Shown here: one piece after another, positions 35,112-43,964 of the stretch | Layout of the letters: every line of letters starts with the position of its first letter | How positions within the stretch are numbered: position 1 is the stretch's first letter | Assembly: GCF_037198285.1 (NCBI RefSeq) | Contig: NZ_CP147243.1 | Location: 1-64,000, forward strand | Direction: 5' to 3' | From: Haladaptatus sp. DJG-WS-42 | GTDB lineage: Archaea; Halobacteriota; Halobacteria; Halobacteriales; Halococcaceae | Length of the DNA: 64,000 nucleotides | Program-made: the position numbers and the translations under genes | Notes under the pieces: model-generated | Seen by the model: only the letters and a program-made list of their open reading frames with translations | Told to the model about the DNA's origin: nothing | Database searches by the model: none

Positions 35112-35543
35112 GTGACCGCTCCCGACGCCGTGCTCATCTACGACGGCGAGTGTCCGTACTGCTCGATGGCCGCGCTTGCGCTCAAGCGCCTCGACACCGT
35201 CGTCGCCATCTCGTGGTACGACGACGCTTCCCAGCAGTTTCTCGAGGCCCAATTCGGCACGACGCCGTTTGCGATGGTGCTCGTAGACCAACAAGCGCGA
35301 CGGGTGTACGCAGGCAAAGCCGCAGCAAAAGAACTTGCCTCGCGAGCGGGGATGCCGAAACTCGCGGGGACCCTCGTCCGTGACAATTACGAAACAATCG
35401 CCGACCTCGTTGGCCGCGCGAGCGGTCGGGGACGCGACCCGGACGACTATCACGAACAGTATATGTTGGCTGCAAAAGCGAGCAACCTGTTTACCGCGCT
35501 TGCCGCGGCCGCCGCAGAACGCCCCGCAGATGTGACCGCTTAG
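35112..35543 (+). CDS. DCC1-like thiol-disulfide oxidoreductase family protein (DUF393)
   Basis: A 143-residue thioredoxin-like protein of the DCC family, named for its Asp-x-x-Cys-x-x-Cys start: here YDGECPYC with Cys14 and Cys17. The rest fits the family (LKRLDTVVAISWYDDASQQFLEAQFG, then PFAMVLVDQQARRVYAG). The GTG at 35112 is the probable start since the first strand (AVLIYDG) follows closely; an in-frame GTG at 35106 is also possible, and the ORF is open to 35073. The 3' end overlaps the convergent DUF4330-like gene by 4 bases. Confidence 0.82.
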   Translation: MTAPDAVLIYDGECPYCSMAALALKRLDTVVAISWYDDASQQFLEAQFGTTPFAMVLVDQQARRVYAGKAAAKELASRAGMPKLAGTLVRDNYETIADLVGRASGRGRDPDDYHEQYMLAAKASNLFTALAAAAAERPADVTA

Positions 35544-36046
35544 GCAAAGCGGATGACCGTTGGCTTCACCACAACATCTCCGAAGTCGAGGGTAACCCTC
35601 TTTCCGACGTAGATGCGCTCGCCGTTGTAGTAGCGCAACTCGTCTTTCATCGTGAGCGTGGTTTCGACCGTCAACTCAGCCGTGACGGTTTCGTTTGTCT
35701 CTGAAATGATATCGATGTCCTCGACTTCCACGAGCGAGTCGGTGGCGTTGACCGGCCCTTCTTCTATCGGTTCGAGCAGATATTTCGGGACGCTTTCGAG
35801 CCGGTAGACGACGCTCACGTTCTCGGTCGGTGGCGGTGCCGTCGTGTTGTTCGTCTGATTTTGTGGCGTTGCTGTTGGCGTTGGCGTCGGTGTGGCGGTG
35901 GTGTTGTTCGCGGCGGGTTCTGCAGCGTCGTCGCCCAGCACGAACGCGCCACCCGCGCCGACGACCGCAATCACGAGCAAGATAACGAATGCGTCGATGA
36001 TATTCACGAGACCGAACAGGTTCCCGTCCGAATCGAGAAGTGGCAT
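35540..36046 (-). CDS. DUF4330 family single-span membrane protein
   Basis: A 168-residue protein with a short cytoplasmic start (MPLLDSDGNLFGLVNIID), one membrane helix (AFVILLVIAVVGAGGAFVL, about 19-37), a Thr/Pro/Asn-rich linker (about 40-72) and an external beta-rich domain with VVYRLESVPKYLLEPIEEG and a closing VVVKPTVIRFA. The linker contains several N-x-S/T sequons, so it may be N-glycosylated by the AglB encoded 1.5 kb away. The domain family occurs in bacteria and archaea with no assigned function. Confidence 0.8.
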   Translation of the reverse strand: MPLLDSDGNLFGLVNIIDAFVILLVIAVVGAGGAFVLGDDAAEPAANNTTATPTPTPTATPQNQTNNTTAPPPTENVSVVYRLESVPKYLLEPIEEGPVNATDSLVEVEDIDIISETNETVTAELTVETTLTMKDELRYYNGERIYVGKRVTLDFGDVVVKPTVIRFA

Positions 36047-36131
36047 TACTCAAACCGTTGGCAACCCCGGTTACAAACATGTCGGTTTTGCTGCTTTGTG
36101 TGACAGGAAAATAGCGATGGGTACGGAGCAG

Positions 36132-37085
36132 TTAGGCGTATTCGAGGTCGTCGGTGTACCAGTCGAGCGCCAACACGGCCGCCCCGCCGACGATGGCGAT
36201 AAGCACGACCGTGCCAATCGAGAGCGCCGACTCGAACGTGCCGTTTGCGAGCACCCGTTCGGCCGGGAGGCGAAGCGCGCCGACCATCAAACTCACGAGG
36301 AACGTGAGCGTCGCGGCGCGGTAGTGGGTGAGCGCCCACCGGATGACGTGCGCGATGGTCAACAGGCCAACGACCGCGCCCACGCCGAACACGACGACGG
36401 TCGTGGCAGGTTCGATGACGGCAGCTGTTGCACCGCCGCGGACGACGACGAGCAGCGCGTCGATGAACCGGCGGAGGGTCCCGAGCATGAACTCATATTG
36501 GCCCATGAGCAACAGCAAGAACGACCCCGAGATGCCGGGGAGAATCATCGCAGTGATGGCGACGGCCCCGGCGACGAACGCGAATGGGAGCGTGTTCGGC
36601 AGGCCGCCACTGCTCGATGCGCCCGAGATGAGAAACGCGAACACAAAGCCGACGACGGCGACGGCAAGGCGCGCGGGTGTGTTCACGTTGACGTGGTTGT
36701 AGAGCACGATGGCCGAGGCGGCAATCAGCCCGAAGAAGAAGGCGAACGTGAACGCAGGGTACTCGACGAGCGCGGTTTCGACGATGCGCGAGAGCGTGAT
36801 GAGCGCCGTTAGAATGCCCGCACCGAGCGCGGCGAGAAAGACGACGTCCATGCGAAGCAGGTCGTCACGGAACGCTGTGCGGCCCTCTGCGGTGTGGAGC
36901 CGGAAGACGTTCGCAATCGCCGCAGCGTCGAGTTCGGTGATGGCGCTGATGAGTCGCTCGTAAATTCCGGTGATGAGCGCAATCGTGCCGCCCGAAACGC
37001 CGGGAACGGTGTCTGCAGCACCCATAAAAAACCCTTTCAAGTAGATTGAAAACAGCTCCCCACCGGGAATCCGAGAGTCACTCAT
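36132..37085 (-). CDS. DUF368 polyprenyl-phosphate translocase-like membrane protein
   Basis: An integral membrane protein of 317 residues with about eight to nine helices and the family's signature early segment LKGFFMGAADTVPGVSGGTIALITGIYERL (residues about 16-45), repeated in weaker form as MILPGISGSFLLLLMGQYEFML in the second half. Bacterial DUF368 proteins have recently been shown to flip undecaprenyl phosphate back across the membrane. Here the start codon shares one base with the aglB stop (TAATG), so the two are translated together; recycling of dolichyl phosphate released by AglB is the natural inference. Confidence 0.88.
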   Translation of the reverse strand: MSDSRIPGGELFSIYLKGFFMGAADTVPGVSGGTIALITGIYERLISAITELDAAAIANVFRLHTAEGRTAFRDDLLRMDVVFLAALGAGILTALITLSRIVETALVEYPAFTFAFFFGLIAASAIVLYNHVNVNTPARLAVAVVGFVFAFLISGASSSGGLPNTLPFAFVAGAVAITAMILPGISGSFLLLLMGQYEFMLGTLRRFIDALLVVVRGGATAAVIEPATTVVVFGVGAVVGLLTIAHVIRWALTHYRAATLTFLVSLMVGALRLPAERVLANGTFESALSIGTVVLIAIVGGAAVLALDWYTDDLEYA

Positions 37086-40000
37086 TAGGCAACTCGTGGG
37101 AGAGCCGCAGGTATAGTGGCTACGGCCGGGGCGTCAACCGCCTGCCACGAGAGCGCGGCGGGCGGCGTCAGCGATGCCGAGGTGTTGGAGTCGTTCGTGG
37201 TGTTCGTGCCGTTCGGCGCGTCCGTGCCGTTCGGTGCGGTTGTGTTAGTCGAGTTCGTCGCGTTGCCGTCGTCCGACCCGTTCTGTGCGCCTTCGGGGAT
37301 GTCAACGGTCTCTTCAGAGAGTGTGACCGAGACGGCCGACGAATCCTCACCGAGGACTTGGCCTTCGGTCACGTTCGCCGAACCCTGCCACTGCGTGCCG
37401 GTCAGGTTGTCGTCGCGTTCGAGCGGCGACGTGAACGTGTACGGGCCGGTCGCGCGAACGCTCACGTTCGTGTAGCCTTCATCGAGGCCGTACTCCTCGT
37501 AGCCCGTCGACGAGTACGGCAGGGTCATCGTGAACTCGCCATTCTCGTCGGTTTGAGTCTGCTGGGTGTAGGTGAACGTCGAGTTCGACGTTTCCATCCG
37601 CATCTCGACAGCGGCCGTGATGGTCGTGTTCGCAGGACCGGTGCCGGAGACGGTCGCACCCGGAACCTTCTCGAACGTCTTGACCCACGCCGGAGGCGTG
37701 TTGAACAGCGCGTTCGTCGAAAGTCCGCCCTGACCGAGCAGCTGGGCGCGCGTGAAGAACGCCTGCTGGAACGATGGCGACGAGAGCGCAGACGTGTTCG
37801 AAATCTTCACGAGCCGGTAGTGCTGGAGTGCGGGAACGCGTTCGCTTGGGTACTTGCCGATGCCACCGATTTGCGAGGTGGCGTCGTTGTCGACGTACTC
37901 ACGCGCTTCGTCCATCGTGTCGAACCGCTTGACTGCCGAGGCGTTTTGCCCGCTTGGCAGTGCCGGGAACGTCACCGTGCCACGGTTGGTCTGTACCGAA
38001 CTCGTGTCCCAGTCGGAGACGACTGGCTCGACTTCGATTGAGCTGCCGTGGTGGTAGTAGAGCCGTGTCCGCATGCTCTCGTAGTAGCGCTGGGACTGCA
38101 CGGTGTAGACGAGTTGCGTCCCCTGCTGGTTGAACACGGGCGTGATGATGTCCCGCGAGGTCAGGTTCTCGCGGTCGTAGAACACCGTCGGCGCGGAGAA
38201 CTTGTTGGAGCTTGGGTCTGCGAGTTTCCAGTCGATCATGACGTAGCGCGTCTCTTCGCCCTCTGGGCTCACGAGCTGTTCGTTCGCTTCCGTCTCGTTG
38301 GTCGAGAGCAGGAAGTTCGCGGCTTCGGTTGCGCTCTGCTGGAACGGGTTGGCGGCAGGGATGCGCTCGCCTTTGACGGTGATGAAGTGGCCGTAGTCCC
38401 ACCACGACATCACGCCGTAGGAGCCCTCTGGATACTCGAAGTTGTCCGTCTGTCCGTAGGTGCCGTAGAGGTCCATCTGGTTCTGTGCGCCACCGTAGGT
38501 GCCTTCTTTCGGCGTCTCGTTTGCGAGCCAGTCGAGACTGTCGTCCCACTGGGTGACTTCGCCCGGCTGGGAGACCTGCCCGGCGTAGGAGATGGCGTTC
38601 GTCCCGCGCAGCGCGAGCGGGCCGGTGACGACGAGCAAGATGGCGACGACGGTGAGCACCTGATAGAGTTCGATGTCCCGCACCGAGCGAATCGCCTTCT
38701 CGGGGCTGACGTAGCGGAGGATTCCGCCCGCGAGGAAGGCGTTGAGCGCGACAATAGCGAGAATGAGGTAGTAGTTAAAGCGCACCTGCGTGAACGCGGC
38801 GGCCGTCATGAACACGGCCCACGTCAGGACGAACAGGTACTCAGCGCGCGACTTGCCCGCGTAGAAGTACTGGACGAGCATGATGGCCGCGCCGACGACT
38901 GCCGTGTAGAACGTCAGCCCGTAGGAGAAGGAGAGGTAGCTCTGTGCTTGTGAGAGTTGGAGGGGTTGGGCCTCGCCAACGGTTTGAGCGGTGGCGCTCG
39001 ACCCGAAGCCAGCCACCCGGGAGAACTGCGAGACGAAGAAGTTGAACACGTCCGGCACGGTGACCATCAAGAGAAGCGAAACGACCGCGATGGAGCCGAC
39101 GATGACGCCAGGGAACGCGAGACGTGGGTACTCAGTCTCGTCGAGTTTCCGCGCAAGGAACGCGAGGAAAACACAGCCACCCGCAACCGCGAAAGCAAGG
39201 AGTGGCTGGATGAGCGTAAACTGGGTTGGGCTGAGTGCGAAGGAATCGAACGAGAGGAGCGTGAGTATACCTGTGACGCCCATCATCACCGCACCCGTGA
39301 TGGCGAGGTGTTCGGGGCTCTCGCCGCGCACGTAGACGATACTGAGTGCAAGCGCGAAGAAGACGCCGAGGATACCAACGAGGAAGACACCCGGCGGCCA
39401 CGTCCAGATGTACAGCGAGACGGCGACGCCAGCGAGCGCGGCCCACCCGACGGGCGTTCTGAGGGCGTCCCAGTCGCGTTCTTGGAACTGTTCGTACACC
39501 GGTTTCTCGCGCTCTGCGACGGAGAGCGCGACCATCACCGCGAGGACGGCAATCGACTGGAACAGCGCCTCTGCAACGTGGTGGTCCGAGAAGCCAACGA
39601 GGCTGCGGCGGAGGAGCTCACTCGGCGCGAGTGCGAGAATGAGCACGGCGATAACGCCGCCAAAGCGGCCGCCGAGGCGCTTGCCAATGAAGTACGCTGG
39701 AATCGCCACGAGCGTCCCGAACACCGCGGGGGCGAACAGGAGCGTCATCCCAATCGTGTGCTGGTCTGGGCTGCCGAGGCCGACGATGAGTGCGACGGTG
39801 GCCACGAGCTGGTCGTACAGTGTCCCGAACTGACCGACACTCGTACCGACCGGGAAGTGCGTCCACGGGTCAAAGGGCATGGTCGACGGCCAGTTTTGGA
39901 CGGTGTAACTCACCTGTCGGAAGTGGTACCATGCGTCGTTTCCTGAGAAGAAGACGTCGCCATTGATGACGAAATTTTTCCAGCCCTGAACTCGGGTGTA

Positions 40001-40117
40001 CAGCATCACGCCGAGGAGGGCAACGAGGAGCGGAATGTGATACCACTCCTCGATGAGGTCGGCCACCGACCCGGAACGACGGGTCTGTGCCGACGGCTGT
40101 TTATTGCGTTTGCTCAT
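37085..40117 (-). CDS. aglB: Dolichyl-(phospho)oligosaccharide protein glycosyltransferase AglB
   Basis: The archaeal oligosaccharyltransferase (STT3), moving a lipid-linked glycan onto Asn of N-x-S/T in exported proteins. It has 1010 residues. The membrane part (about 25-520) holds the first external loop FSGNDAWYHFRQVSYT with the metal-binding Asp and the SDHHVAEALF segment. The soluble domain begins with the catalytic-site motif W572-W-D-Y-G-H577. The C-terminal third is beta-rich and ends in an Asn/Thr/Gly linker (near 960) before a last hydrophobic stretch. It is the first gene of a minus-strand pair with DUF368; the glycosyltransferase cluster diverges from the same intergenic region (109 bases). 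Confidence 0.95.
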   Translation of the reverse strand: MSKRNKQPSAQTRRSGSVADLIEEWYHIPLLVALLGVMLYTRVQGWKNFVINGDVFFSGNDAWYHFRQVSYTVQNWPSTMPFDPWTHFPVGTSVGQFGTLYDQLVATVALIVGLGSPDQHTIGMTLLFAPAVFGTLVAIPAYFIGKRLGGRFGGVIAVLILALAPSELLRRSLVGFSDHHVAEALFQSIAVLAVMVALSVAEREKPVYEQFQERDWDALRTPVGWAALAGVAVSLYIWTWPPGVFLVGILGVFFALALSIVYVRGESPEHLAITGAVMMGVTGILTLLSFDSFALSPTQFTLIQPLLAFAVAGGCVFLAFLARKLDETEYPRLAFPGVIVGSIAVVSLLLMVTVPDVFNFFVSQFSRVAGFGSSATAQTVGEAQPLQLSQAQSYLSFSYGLTFYTAVVGAAIMLVQYFYAGKSRAEYLFVLTWAVFMTAAAFTQVRFNYYLILAIVALNAFLAGGILRYVSPEKAIRSVRDIELYQVLTVVAILLVVTGPLALRGTNAISYAGQVSQPGEVTQWDDSLDWLANETPKEGTYGGAQNQMDLYGTYGQTDNFEYPEGSYGVMSWWDYGHFITVKGERIPAANPFQQSATEAANFLLSTNETEANEQLVSPEGEETRYVMIDWKLADPSSNKFSAPTVFYDRENLTSRDIITPVFNQQGTQLVYTVQSQRYYESMRTRLYYHHGSSIEVEPVVSDWDTSSVQTNRGTVTFPALPSGQNASAVKRFDTMDEAREYVDNDATSQIGGIGKYPSERVPALQHYRLVKISNTSALSSPSFQQAFFTRAQLLGQGGLSTNALFNTPPAWVKTFEKVPGATVSGTGPANTTITAAVEMRMETSNSTFTYTQQTQTDENGEFTMTLPYSSTGYEEYGLDEGYTNVSVRATGPYTFTSPLERDDNLTGTQWQGSANVTEGQVLGEDSSAVSVTLSEETVDIPEGAQNGSDDGNATNSTNTTAPNGTDAPNGTNTTNDSNTSASLTPPAALSWQAVDAPAVATIPAALPRVA

Positions 40118-40226
40118 TGTCTGTCCTGACTAGGAAAACGCGCATAAACCTTGTTATCTACGCGCCAACACCAGCAAGGAACCGAAAGGAAAACGCCTTT
40201 GGACAAACGTCGCCTTCTTCTCGAAA

Positions 40227-41144
40227 ATGCGGGTCTCCGTCGTCCTCTGTACGTATTCACTCGACCTCTATGACGCCTTCGAGGAAGCAGCAGAGAGCAT
40301 CCTCGCCCAGACGCATCCGAACCACGAACTCATCATCGTGGTCGATGGCACCCCCGAGGTGTACGAGCGCGTCCTCGAAGACTACGGCGCGCGCGACGAC
40401 GTACGCATCCACCTGAACAGCGAGAATCGCGGTCTGCTCGCGAGCCGAAACACGGGCGCAGAACTCGCAGACGGTGATGTCGTTGCGTTCATCGACGACG
40501 ACGCGGTCGCAGACCCAGACTGGCTCGCAGAACTCGTCTCGGTATACGAAGACCACGACGCACTCGCCGCGGGCGGACGCATGACTCCCGAGTGGGTCGC
40601 GGGCAAACCCACGTTTCTCCCCGCCGAATTTTACTGGCTCATCGGCGTCACCCACCGCGGCTTCGCAGACGGCCCCGGCGAGGTGCGAAACACCTTCGGC
40701 TCGAACCTCTCGTTCAAACGCGACGTGTTCTCGGAACTCGGCGGCTTCGACACCGCCATTGGCGGGCGTAAAGGCGACAAGAATCTCCAAGGCGGCGAGA
40801 CGGAACTCTGTGCCCGCCTGCGCCAGCGGTACGACTCTGGCGTCTACTACACCCCCGACGCGCGCGTGGCGCACAAGGTGTTTGCCTACCGAACCGACCC
40901 GGAGTGGCTGGTTCGCCGGGCGTTTTGGCAGGGCTATTCGAAGCGCGCGATGGAAGTGTTGGTTCCTGAGTCAAGTGGCGAGGAGTCCGATTTCCTCGGG
41001 AAACTGCTCACCGAGTTCGCGCCAGAGCGGGCGAAGCGGCTCGTGTTTCACCCGTCGCTTTCCGGGCTGTTGCAGTTGGTGATGCTAGTCGTGTTAACTG
41101 GTACAGTGGGACTTGGGTACGTGTACGGGATGACGAAGTGGTAG
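40227..41144 (+). CDS. GT2 glycosyltransferase, AglG-like
   Basis: A 305-residue family 2 glycosyltransferase resembling glucosyl-dolichyl-phosphate glucuronosyltransferases (AglG) of the haloarchaeal S-layer pathway. GT-A core: VSVVLCTYSLDLYDAFEEA, HELIIVVDGTPEV, NRGLLASRNTGAELADGDVVAFIDDDAV with the DDD metal site at about residue 91-93, FGSNLSFKRDVF and a distal GGETELCARL acid/base motif. A single C-terminal hydrophobic helix (LLQLVMLVVLTGTVGLGYV) should anchor it to the membrane. It diverges from aglB, supporting a role in the same pathway. The exact sugar is not determinable. Confidence 0.88.
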   Translation: MRVSVVLCTYSLDLYDAFEEAAESILAQTHPNHELIIVVDGTPEVYERVLEDYGARDDVRIHLNSENRGLLASRNTGAELADGDVVAFIDDDAVADPDWLAELVSVYEDHDALAAGGRMTPEWVAGKPTFLPAEFYWLIGVTHRGFADGPGEVRNTFGSNLSFKRDVFSELGGFDTAIGGRKGDKNLQGGETELCARLRQRYDSGVYYTPDARVAHKVFAYRTDPEWLVRRAFWQGYSKRAMEVLVPESSGEESDFLGKLLTEFAPERAKRLVFHPSLSGLLQLVMLVVLTGTVGLGYVYGMTKW

Positions 41145-41184
41145 TGTCGATAGTCTTTTGGGTGCAACTTCAGTTTTGACGAGT

Positions 41185-42324
41185 ATGGGAGACGAGCGAC
41201 TCGGAACAATCGAGGACCTCACGGTGGCAATCGCCCATTGGCACGTCAATTCGTGGGGCGGTGCCGAGTACCTCGTCACGAAACTCGCGGAGGTAGTGGG
41301 GGCACAAACTGTGTTCACGCTCGGCGACCCAACCCCGGACACCACGAACCCCTATGGTGACGTCTCGTTTACCGATTTGCTTTCAGGACTCGATTGGACG
41401 CCTCTCCGACGTCTCCAGGGACGAGTTGGTAGAGTCTTCGAGTACGCGCTCTGGGAAGACGTTGATTGGCGTGATTACGGCGACCCAGACGTGCTTATCA
41501 CATCAGGAGCGACCACTCGCGCGGTCATCACACCGGACGACACCTTACATGTGAACTACTGTCACTCCCCTCCGCGGTGGTTCTACGACCTCTATCACGA
41601 CAGAAAAGGAACACTGAGTGGGAAAGTCGCTCGCCCTCTCGTCCGCTATCTTCGGACGCGAGACATGACGATCGACCCACGGGTGGATCATTACTTCGCA
41701 AATAGCCCAATTATCCAGCGTCGCCTCTGGAAGTACTACAAGCGAGATGCGGAAGTACTCTACCCACCGCTTGATTTGAGTAAATATCGTAACGATGGTG
41801 ACGAAGAATTCTACCTCCACCTGGGACGGCTTGATGTCGAAAAAGGCGTTCCCGAAATCGTCGCCGCATTCGAACGGTTAGAAGAAACACTTGTGTTGGC
41901 TGGCGGTAAGGGTGATGTTTCAGACGAGATGGTGGAACGCATCGAACGTGCACCGAATATCGACTATCGAGGATTTGTCTCTGAGGAAGTGAAGTATAAC
42001 TTGCTGGCGACGTGTCGAGGGGTAGTCTTCAATGGCCGAAACGAAGATTTCGGTATCGTTCCTATCGAGGCTAATGCGAGCGGGAAGCCGTGTCTGGTTC
42101 CGAACGAGGGGTTCCCGGAAATGTTCATTGAAGACGGAGTAAACGGACTCATTCACGATGGCTCAGCTACAGGGATTATGAAAGCAATTGGCAAATACTC
42201 AAGTAGTTCTTTCGAGAAGGATTTACGAACTCGCGTACTTGACATGTCGGTACCAGAGTTCAAATCAAAACTCACTCGAGACGTGTCTGAAAAAATAATT
42301 TCTCATATTGGAATTCGAAGATGA
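41185..42324 (+). CDS. GT4 family glycosyltransferase
   Basis: A 379-residue GT-B enzyme. The N-terminal Rossmann domain contains HWHVNSWGGAEYLVTKLAE and LHVNYCHSPPRWFYDLY. The C-terminal domain has the GT4 pattern EFYLHLGRLDVEKGVPEIVAAFE, the YRGFVSEEVKYNLLATCRG block and NEDFGIVPIEANASGKPC with the E-x7-E donor-binding motif. ATG 41185 is used; the TTG upstream at 41158 adds nine unlikely residues. From about 41750 onward the codons turn noticeably AT-richer, marking the left edge of the variable glycan region. Overlaps the next gene by 4 bases. Confidence 0.88.
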   Translation: MGDERLGTIEDLTVAIAHWHVNSWGGAEYLVTKLAEVVGAQTVFTLGDPTPDTTNPYGDVSFTDLLSGLDWTPLRRLQGRVGRVFEYALWEDVDWRDYGDPDVLITSGATTRAVITPDDTLHVNYCHSPPRWFYDLYHDRKGTLSGKVARPLVRYLRTRDMTIDPRVDHYFANSPIIQRRLWKYYKRDAEVLYPPLDLSKYRNDGDEEFYLHLGRLDVEKGVPEIVAAFERLEETLVLAGGKGDVSDEMVERIERAPNIDYRGFVSEEVKYNLLATCRGVVFNGRNEDFGIVPIEANASGKPCLVPNEGFPEMFIEDGVNGLIHDGSATGIMKAIGKYSSSSFEKDLRTRVLDMSVPEFKSKLTRDVSEKIISHIGIRR

Positions 42325-43457
42325 ATATCGGTATTTACAACCCTCGTGCCGGGTTCGCGACAAGCGGAGGTACTGAAACATTCATTCGAGAATTGTTAAA
42401 ACGCACATCTCAAAGACATACGGTTCAACTAATTACTGGAGCAGGACCGTTATCCGAGGAGTTACAGCAACTCGACATTGAGATAATTCAGATTCCGTTC
42501 GTGAAGAAGGAAGACACCCTCAATCGGTATCTGTCAACCTATACGCCATTGTTACCTGCAGAAGTTGAATCATTGACTATGTTTTGGTCAATAAAAAGAC
42601 GAGGCTTACTTGATTCATTAAGTCAGAAAGTAGACGTCTTTTCAACCCATTATTACTTGGACGACTTGCTAATCAGTAATTCATCACCTCTCCCGTCCGT
42701 ATTCCGTTTCCCCGGTGTCAAATCAAAATCCATCCGATGGAAATTGCTCGTCAACCACTCTAAGAGTCGCTTTGTGGCAAATAGCAGCAGCACAGAACGC
42801 AGAATAAAGAAGTGGTTCAATATTGAAGTTGATGATGTCGTTTATGCAGGGGTCGATTGTAATCTCTTTTCTCCAACAGTACCTCCCGCATTTAGTACAG
42901 ATCACCAATCGATTCTATATGTCGGCCGGTTGGATGAAGGAAAGGGGCTTTTTGAGTTACTTGCTGCACACGCCAATTTAGAACCAATCCCAGAATTGTA
43001 TATTATTGGTGGTGGTAGATTAGAGAAGTCTCTAAAAGAAAAATCGAAATCATTAGAGACTCAGGATAATGTTAAGTTCATCGGTGAAATAAACCACGAG
43101 AACTTGCCAGGGTATTATACTGCAGCAGATATCTTTTGCCTCCCATCTCACCACGAAAGCCTTGGTCTCGTAAATTTGGAATCAATGGCTTGTGGAACCC
43201 CTGTTGTGAGTACTCAAATTGATGCGATAGAGGAGTATCTTACAAATGGAGAGAACGGCTTCTTGATCGAACCCGGGAATACTGAAGAACTTACGACTAC
43301 CTTACAACGATTGATTTCTAATCCGTCTGAAAGAGAGTCAATTGGTCTAGCTGGCCGAGAAACAGCGAAGCGCTTTGACTGGAGTAAGCAAACTTCGAGA
43401 ATGATAACCAATTATGAACGAGCCATCTGTTTCAATAATCGTCCCAACGCTCAATAA
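42321..43457 (+). CDS. GT4 family glycosyltransferase, AT-rich
   Basis: A 378-residue GT-B enzyme. The N-terminus NPRAGFATSGGTETFIRELL and the donor site HESLGLVNLESMACGTPVV (E-x7-E) are clear, with SILYVGRLDEGKGLFELLAAH opening the C-terminal domain. Base and codon use differ sharply from the rest of the window (frequent AAT, TTA, AGA, ATA codons), as expected of a recently acquired glycan-biosynthesis gene. It is coupled by a 4-base overlap at its start, and by a 44-base overlap at its end, to its neighbours. Donor and acceptor unknown. Confidence 0.88.
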   Translation: MNIGIYNPRAGFATSGGTETFIRELLKRTSQRHTVQLITGAGPLSEELQQLDIEIIQIPFVKKEDTLNRYLSTYTPLLPAEVESLTMFWSIKRRGLLDSLSQKVDVFSTHYYLDDLLISNSSPLPSVFRFPGVKSKSIRWKLLVNHSKSRFVANSSSTERRIKKWFNIEVDDVVYAGVDCNLFSPTVPPAFSTDHQSILYVGRLDEGKGLFELLAAHANLEPIPELYIIGGGRLEKSLKEKSKSLETQDNVKFIGEINHENLPGYYTAADIFCLPSHHESLGLVNLESMACGTPVVSTQIDAIEEYLTNGENGFLIEPGNTEELTTTLQRLISNPSERESIGLAGRETAKRFDWSKQTSRMITNYERAICFNNRPNAQ

Positions 43458-43956
43458 CGACCCACTCACTCTCCAATCCGTTCCTTCGAACGTTGAGGTT
43501 TGTGTCGTAACTGAGGGTAACCGAGCAGAAGCACGAAATATCGGCGCTTCTCGTACTAACGGCAAGATACTCGTCTTTTGTGATGACGATATTCGTTTCA
43601 GTGAGAATTTTTTCTGGGAGCAGGTGCTAAATTTAGAAGAACGAACAATATGTGGTCTACTCGACTTCGATTTCAATCTCTTGCTCACTCGATTTTTTGT
43701 TGTTCACCGAGATGCGTTTGAAAAACTGGGAGGCTTCGATGAGCGATTAAATCACATGGAAGACACCGAATTCTGTTTAAACGCTCTGACAAATGGATAC
43801 AATCTACAATCGATCCCCAGAGACTCTGTCTACCATAAGGAACATGAAAGCCGGGGTCAGGGCCGGTGGACGACACTGAAGAGTATACTATACTTATCTG
43901 CCAGATATCCAAAGTTTGCACTACGTCTATTCAAGGGCATAATAAAGGAAACTTAA
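43414..43956 (+). CDS. Short GT2-like glycosyltransferase
   Basis: A 180-residue protein, about 100 residues shorter than normal GT2 enzymes. It keeps VSIIVPTLNNDPLTL at the N-terminus, EARNIGASRTNGKILVFCDDDIRF with the DDD metal site near residue 58, and a C-terminal FDERLNHMEDTEFCLNAL acid/base motif. The middle segment between the first strand and the DDD motif is compressed, so this may be a minimal or partly degenerate enzyme. It overlaps the preceding gene by 44 bases in another frame and shares its AT-rich composition. Confidence 0.75.
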   Translation: MNEPSVSIIVPTLNNDPLTLQSVPSNVEVCVVTEGNRAEARNIGASRTNGKILVFCDDDIRFSENFFWEQVLNLEERTICGLLDFDFNLLLTRFFVVHRDAFEKLGGFDERLNHMEDTEFCLNALTNGYNLQSIPRDSVYHKEHESRGQGRWTTLKSILYLSARYPKFALRLFKGIIKET

Positions 43957-43964
43957 TCAAGTCA

